Program-made: the position numbers and the translations under genes
Notes under the pieces: model-generated
What the model saw: the letters and a program-made list of their open reading frames with translations, nothing else
Told to the model about the DNA's origin: nothing
The model's database searches: none
DNA from: Flagellimonas sediminis
Lineage (GTDB): Bacteria; Bacteroidota; Bacteroidia; Flavobacteriales; Flavobacteriaceae
Direction of reading: 5' to 3'
NCBI RefSeq assembly: GCF_010500845.1
Contig: NZ_JAAAMI010000005.1
Coordinates: 1 to 64,000 of the forward strand
DNA: 64,000 nucleotides
Part shown: positions 60,295-64,000 of the stretch, in pieces
Numbering within the stretch: the first letter of the stretch is position 1
Layout of the letters: each line of letters begins with the position of its first letter

Positions 60295-60546
60295 ATGATT
60301 TTACCTAACTTAGATCAACAACCAATTGTTCAATCTAATCAAATTTCTATGCCTGGAGCTATGTTAGATTACACCAAAACCATCTTACAAAAGGTTAGTT
60401 TTGATGTGAAACTGTTCACTCGTGAACTAAGAAAGGCGATTTCCAACTTATTGCCGAGTGAAATTGAAGAACTTAAAATCTGGCTACACTTTTTTATAGT
60501 GGACAAGCCGGAGTTGGAACCTACATTAGTACTGTTAAAAGCTTAA
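60295..60546 (+). CDS. Small conserved hypothetical protein
   Basis: The 83-residue protein is predicted to be mainly helical: MLDYTKTILQKVSFDVKLFT, ELRKAISNLLPSEIEELKIW, LHFFIVDKPELEP. I recognise no domain, but the sequence has normal coding character and is followed by a strong terminator, so it is probably a real gene. It could start at the internal Met19 (MPGAMLDYTK). Confidence 0.7.
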   Translation: MILPNLDQQPIVQSNQISMPGAMLDYTKTILQKVSFDVKLFTRELRKAISNLLPSEIEELKIWLHFFIVDKPELEPTLVLLKA

Positions 60547-60555
60547 AATAACCAT

Positions 60556-60585
60556 AAGGGCCGCAATTGCGGCCCTTTAATTTTT
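60556..60585. terminator. Bidirectional terminator between the small gene and oxyR
   Basis: AAGGGCCGC-AATT-GCGGCCCTT is a perfect 9-bp stem, with TAATTTTTAG to the right and TTATGG to the left. The oxyR stop codon lies at its edge (60577). Confidence 0.9.
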
Positions 60586-61518
60586 AGACAGAGGACTGAT
60601 GATCTTCACGTCCTGAAAGGTTATTGCACCCCGAACGATGCCAGAGATTACATCCCGCAATGCTTCGGTAATTTGTATTTTAAGTTCACTTTTGTGGTAT
60701 ATTAAGCTGATTTCCCTTGCCGGTGACGGACTTTTAAAAGGTTTTAGGTTTTCAGTCTTTTTGGATTCTAAATGGAGTGTATTCAGATAGGGCAACAAGG
60801 TCATGCCCATACCCTCATCTGCCAAACTCACCAAGGTCTCAAAACTCCCACTCTCAATTTTAAACTGTTCCCCATTCATGTTTTTGGAAGCCTTGCAAAG
60901 ATTGATCACTCCATCCCTAAAACAATGCCCGTCCTGCAACAACAATATATCGTTCACATCCAGATGATCCGTGGTCAACTGTGATTCTGAGGATAATCGA
61001 TGACTTTTTGGGACATATCCCACAAAAGGCTCGTAATACAAGGGTCTTTCTTTTATGAACTCAATTTCTAGTGGGGTAGCGGCAATACCAGCGTCCAAAT
61101 GACCGTCCAGAATGTTCTTGATCATGTTTTCGGTAGACTGTTCTTTGATAACTAGGTTCACCTTCGGATATTTTTTGATGAAAGTGTTCAGGAACATGGG
61201 CAATAAGGTGGGCATAACGGTAGGAATGATTCCCAAGGTATAATCTCCGCCGATAAATCCCTTGTCTTGATCCACGATATCCTTGATACGTTCCGCTTCC
61301 GCAACAATATTTTTGGCCTGATCTACTATTTTCTTCCCTACTTCAGTAATGGAAATGGGTTTTTTGCTGCGATCAAAAATGAGCACACCCAGTTCGTCTT
61401 CCAATTTTTGCACCTGCATACTCAAGGTGGGTTGGGTAACAAAACTCTTTTCGGCGGCAAGGGTGAAGTTTTTGTGTTCGGCTACGGCCAGCACGTATTG
61501 CAATTGGGTAATGGTCAT
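60577..61518 (-). CDS. oxyR: Hydrogen-peroxide-sensing LysR-type regulator OxyR
   Basis: The 313-residue LysR protein has the HTH (ITQLQYVLAVAEHKNFTLAAEK; FVTQPTLSMQVQKLEDELG) and the effector domain. The redox pair is present at the E. coli positions, Cys199 (DGHCFRDG) and Cys208 (INLCKA), so it should form the peroxide-induced disulfide. It is divergent from the CNB-PAS-sigma-54 activator, with three ATCTCAAA elements between them. It probably regulates peroxide-defence genes elsewhere; the OsmC gene nearby also deals with peroxides. Confidence 0.95.
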   Translation of the reverse strand: MTITQLQYVLAVAEHKNFTLAAEKSFVTQPTLSMQVQKLEDELGVLIFDRSKKPISITEVGKKIVDQAKNIVAEAERIKDIVDQDKGFIGGDYTLGIIPTVMPTLLPMFLNTFIKKYPKVNLVIKEQSTENMIKNILDGHLDAGIAATPLEIEFIKERPLYYEPFVGYVPKSHRLSSESQLTTDHLDVNDILLLQDGHCFRDGVINLCKASKNMNGEQFKIESGSFETLVSLADEGMGMTLLPYLNTLHLESKKTENLKPFKSPSPAREISLIYHKSELKIQITEALRDVISGIVRGAITFQDVKIISPLSKN

Positions 61519-61530
61519 CCTTATGATAAA

Positions 61531-61621
61531 TTTGAGATATAAAAGTATAAAAAACCATCAGGATAATCTATGCTAAAAGAAGTGGTTATCTCAAATACTT
61601 GGTTGGGTTACATCTCAAATA
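61531..61621. promoter_or_regulatory. Three ATCTCAAA elements between oxyR and the sigma-54 activator
   Basis: ATCTCAAATA occurs as direct repeats at 61588-61597 and 61612-61621 (24 bp apart), and as its inverse TTTGAGAT at 61531-61538, 13 bp upstream of the oxyR start. OxyR is the obvious candidate binder, but this is inference. Confidence 0.4.
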
Positions 61622-61661
61622 ATTATATTTATTTGGTATTCAGATTTTGTAAAGTACTGTA

Positions 61662-63509
61662 ATGACGTCAGCCCAACTTATGGCCATGGTCGATTTCCTT
61701 AAGGAAGTCCCGCTTTTTTCCGAAGTGGAAAAGATTTCCCTTTTGGAATTGTGCAAGGAGTCCAAGGAAGAACTTTTCTTGAAAAACCATCGCATCATAC
61801 AAAAAGGGGAAGTAGGGGATGGCATGTATCTTATCTTAAAGGGCAAAGTAAAGGTTCATGACAAGGAGCACCATTACGGTACATTGGCGAAAGGCGAATA
61901 TTTTGGAGAGTACTCCTTAATCGATAATAAGCCCCGGTCGGTTTCGGTAACCGCATTGGAGGAAACCTTACTTTTAAAAATTCAGGCGGCCAACTTTTTA
62001 AAATTGATAGATTCCGATAAGGGGTTCGTTCAAGGGATTCTGTCCGTCCTCATCAAAAGGCACCGAGAATTGGACATCACCCAAGAACGATTGGCGGCCT
62101 CCAAAAAACAGATGGAACTGGCCCATTCGCAGTTATCGGGACTGATACAATACGCCATGGATGCCATTATCATGTTTGATGGTGAATTTAGGATTGTATT
62201 GGCCAATGATTCCGCTAAGGCCATTTTGGAGAATGAGGATGTGGAACTTCGGAACATCCTTTATTTTTTAGATGAGGAAAGTGCCCATTTGCTTGAAAAA
62301 TTAATTGGGGATCATTCAAACAGTTCCAAAGGAATGAACACCCATTTGCCCAATACCATCAAGGTGATTGGATCCAACGAAGGCATTTCAACCAATGAAG
62401 GTACCATCAGTAGTTACGGTAATGATGAGGAAACATATTATACTCTGATTTTACGGAGCATCGATGATCGCATTCAGGCGGAACGTAAAATATCGACCTT
62501 GACCAAACAAACGGAGTACCTGCAGGAAGAACTCAAGGAATTGAAACAGGACCATGGGATCATAGCGCAACATGCATCCATGTTAAATCTGTTGGGACTT
62601 ATCGATCAAGTGGCGCCAACCCAAGCTACGGTATTGATCCATGGGGAAACCGGTACCGGTAAGGAATTGGTGGCAAGGGCCATCCATAACAACAGTAACC
62701 GGGCCAACGGTCCCATGGTTCGCATTAATTGCGGGGCCATACCCGCCAACTTGATAGAGAGCGAACTGTTCGGTCACGAAAAAGGAGCATTTACAGGGGC
62801 CACCAATAGCAGAAAAGGGCGATTCCTGTTAGCGGACAAGGGTACTATTTTTTTGGATGAGATTGGGGAACTTCCGTTGGAGCTACAACCCAAATTGCTC
62901 CGGGTAATCCAAGAAGGGGAGTTTGATCCCGTAGGTAGTTCCACTACACAAAAAGTGGATGTTCGGATTGTGGCGGCAACCCATAGAGACCTTTTGGCAC
63001 TTTCCAAAGAAGGAAAGTTCCGTGAAGATCTTTTTTATAGGTTGAACGTATTTCCTATTGAAGTACCTCCCTTGCGAGATCGTGGTAACGACGTCTGTTT
63101 GATAGCCGATAAAATGATCGAGCATTTCTCCAAGTCCCTCAGCATTCCCATTAAAAAACTGAACAGTGCCCAAAAGAAACAATTGTTGGAATACCATTGG
63201 CCTGGAAATGTGCGCGAGCTACAAAATTTAGTGGAGCGTGCCGTAATAGTTTCCAAGGGAGGGGAAATTGATTGGTCCAGCATTCTGCCGACCTCCAAAC
63301 ATTTGGGCCAGGTTGCCTCTCCAATCCATAATGACCATGTACTTACCTCAAAAGAGATGCTACAACTGGAAAAGGACAATATTTTAAAGGCCTTGAAGCA
63401 GACCAAGTGGAAAGTTTCCGGTTCCGATGGCGCTGCGGTACTACTCGGGTTGCCATCAACCACCTTGGCATCCAAAATTAAGGCCTTTGGCCTCACCAGA
63501 CCCGTATAG
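61662..63509 (+). CDS. Sigma-54-dependent activator with cyclic-nucleotide-binding and PAS domains
   Basis: The 615-residue protein starts with a cyclic-nucleotide-binding domain (residues about 10-120) that keeps the phosphate-binding FGE and PRSVS (Glu83, Arg92). A linker helix and PAS domain (about 150-270; DAIIMFDGEFRIVLANDSAK) follow. The AAA+ core is at about 300-530, with Walker A GETGTGKE, the sigma-54 loop GAFTGA and Walker B-type GTIFLDEIGELPL. A Fis-type HTH ends the protein (about 575-610, AAVLLGLPSTTLASKIKAFG). It should open sigma-54 holoenzyme at target promoters. A -24/-12 promoter and phased repeats just downstream, before osmC, suggest that gene is its target. Confidence 0.93.
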   Translation: MTSAQLMAMVDFLKEVPLFSEVEKISLLELCKESKEELFLKNHRIIQKGEVGDGMYLILKGKVKVHDKEHHYGTLAKGEYFGEYSLIDNKPRSVSVTALEETLLLKIQAANFLKLIDSDKGFVQGILSVLIKRHRELDITQERLAASKKQMELAHSQLSGLIQYAMDAIIMFDGEFRIVLANDSAKAILENEDVELRNILYFLDEESAHLLEKLIGDHSNSSKGMNTHLPNTIKVIGSNEGISTNEGTISSYGNDEETYYTLILRSIDDRIQAERKISTLTKQTEYLQEELKELKQDHGIIAQHASMLNLLGLIDQVAPTQATVLIHGETGTGKELVARAIHNNSNRANGPMVRINCGAIPANLIESELFGHEKGAFTGATNSRKGRFLLADKGTIFLDEIGELPLELQPKLLRVIQEGEFDPVGSSTTQKVDVRIVAATHRDLLALSKEGKFREDLFYRLNVFPIEVPPLRDRGNDVCLIADKMIEHFSKSLSIPIKKLNSAQKKQLLEYHWPGNVRELQNLVERAVIVSKGGEIDWSSILPTSKHLGQVASPIHNDHVLTSKEMLQLEKDNILKALKQTKWKVSGSDGAAVLLGLPSTTLASKIKAFGLTRPV

Positions 63510-63510
63510 A

Positions 63511-63571
63511 TTTACGAAATATCATTTTTTAATTTACGAAAAATCATTATTTAACGAAATATAGTTATTAA
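63511..63571 (+). promoter_or_regulatory. Phased direct repeats upstream of osmC, candidate enhancer sites
   Basis: Two 22-bp units starting TTTACGAAA (63511-63532 and 63533-63554) are followed by a shorter third (CGAAATATAGTTATTAA, 63555-63571). The 22-bp period is two helical turns. They lie about 55-115 bp upstream of the sigma-54 promoter, where an activator would bind. Confidence 0.6.
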
Positions 63572-63623
63572 TTTTTAGTATTGTATTCGTGTTAAGTAAT
63601 TGATTATTAGTTTATTATGTTTT

Positions 63624-63640
63624 TTGGCACGACAAATGCA
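63624..63640 (+). promoter_or_regulatory. Sigma-54 (-24/-12) promoter of osmC
   Basis: TTGGCACG-ACAA-ATGCA. The GG at 63626-63627 and the GC at 63638-63639 are separated by exactly 10 bases, as required; the -12 box is ATGC in place of TTGC. The start would be near 63651, giving a leader of about 36 bases to the ATG at 63687. Confidence 0.75.
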
Positions 63641-63686
63641 ACTACTATCGCAAATGTTAATCAATAAATCTTAAAAACCTAAAAAC

Positions 63687-64000
63687 ATGATTACAACAGC
63701 AAACATTAAAAACGGAGTAAACGTAGATCAATTGGTAGAAACTATCAATGCAGTACAAGGAAATCCTGAATTGGCAAACTTTGAGTTCAGGGCCAAAAAC
63801 AATTGGATCGAAGGTGGTCATTGTGTGACCAGTATCCAAGATTATTACGGTGTAGGTCAAGAACATCCAGTTCGTAAAGATTCCTTCACCATGGAGGCCG
63901 ACCACGTAGAAGTGCTATTGGGTAAAGACCAGGCTCCAAACCCTGCCGAGATCGTATTGCACGCTTTGGGTTCCTGTTTGACAGGAGCCATGGCTTACCA
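63687..64000 (+). CDS. OsmC-family protein, 5' part only (cut by the window edge)
   Basis: The visible 104 codons read MITTANIKNGVNVDQLVE at the start and include a beta-rich region (FEFRAKNNWIEGGHCVTSI) and the conserved first catalytic cysteine in LHALGSCLTGAMAY. OsmC/Ohr proteins reduce organic hydroperoxides through two cysteines; the second one lies beyond the edge. The gene follows a sigma-54 promoter and repeats, next to the sigma-54 activator and oxyR, consistent with a stress-response cluster. Confidence 0.9.
   Translation, partial: MITTANIKNGVNVDQLVETINAVQGNPELANFEFRAKNNWIEGGHCVTSIQDYYGVGQEHPVRKDSFTMEADHVEVLLGKDQAPNPAEIVLHALGSCLTGAMAY

Noticed and set aside
1-64000. tRNA, rRNA, CRISPR array, insertion sequence or prophage
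   Set aside because: Reading by eye I found no conserved tRNA/rRNA stretch, no regularly spaced repeat-spacer pattern, and no transposase, integrase or phage protein. tRNAscan-SE and an IS search would be decisive.

Overview
The window looks like chromosomal DNA of a marine-type member of the Flavobacteriaceae (Bacteroidota), plausibly close to Muricauda/Allomuricauda/Flagellimonas; the genus is an inference from gene content only. The evidence is two SusC/SusD pairs, many SPase I and SPase II secreted proteins, a triple-tyrosine/LuxR hybrid regulator, RimB-RimK and RMND1-type genes, head-GIN and PspC proteins, promoters of the TTTG-N19-TAnnTTTG type and few Shine-Dalgarno sequences. I see no rRNA, tRNA, CRISPR array, transposase or phage gene, and coding density is high throughout.

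Layout. 1-3.2 kb: a secreted BNR/sortilin-like propeller protein behind a hairpin. 3.3-5.3 kb: a DinB-family gene pair divergent from a WYL-domain regulator, with two identical-pattern operators placed symmetrically over the two promoters. 5.3-7.8 kb: a four-gene DNA-alkylation-repair operon (AraC-Ogt fusion, a 2OG-Fe(II) oxygenase, a stand-alone Ada zinc domain without the acceptor cysteine, and AlkB). 7.8-10.3 kb: a vanadium-haloperoxidase/PAP2-like lipoprotein with an outer-membrane barrel. 10.7-30.8 kb: a large polysaccharide utilisation locus (PUL). 31-33.7 kb: an IorA/IorB-type molybdenum hydroxylase. 34.2-40.1 kb: an arginine decarboxylase/deoxyhypusine-synthase-like polyamine module followed by NUDIX, VOC, RMND1-like and RimB-RimK fusion genes. 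40.2-41.6 kb: a structured RNA candidate and thioredoxin reductase. 42.4-47 kb: a second SusC/SusD pair without degradative enzymes. 47-49 kb: a dipeptide epimerase with an AONS-like PLP enzyme. 49.2-53.2 kb: an envelope-stress-like PadR-PspC-GIN cluster plus a small DUF4870 gene pair. 53.4-60.5 kb: assorted housekeeping and hypothetical genes. 60.6-64 kb: OxyR, a cyclic-nucleotide/PAS/sigma-54 activator and the start of an OsmC gene.

The PUL is the main coherent system. A one-protein sensor-regulator precedes SusC, SusD, a surface lipoprotein with three near-identical LamG domains, two GH144-type endo-beta-1,2-glucanase lipoproteins, an esterase, a GH43-fold/discoidin protein, a GH3 beta-glucosidase, a formylglycine sulfatase and an EEP-fold phosphodiesterase. 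The GH144 pair with GH3 points to beta-1,2-glucan. The esterase, sulfatase-fold and EEP enzymes would fit removal of anionic or acyl decorations, as on osmoregulated periplasmic or cyclic glucans; this last step is inference.

The other strong signal is at the right end: a -24/-12 sigma-54 promoter and 22-bp-phased direct repeats lie between the sigma-54 activator gene and osmC, so the regulator and its likely target are side by side.
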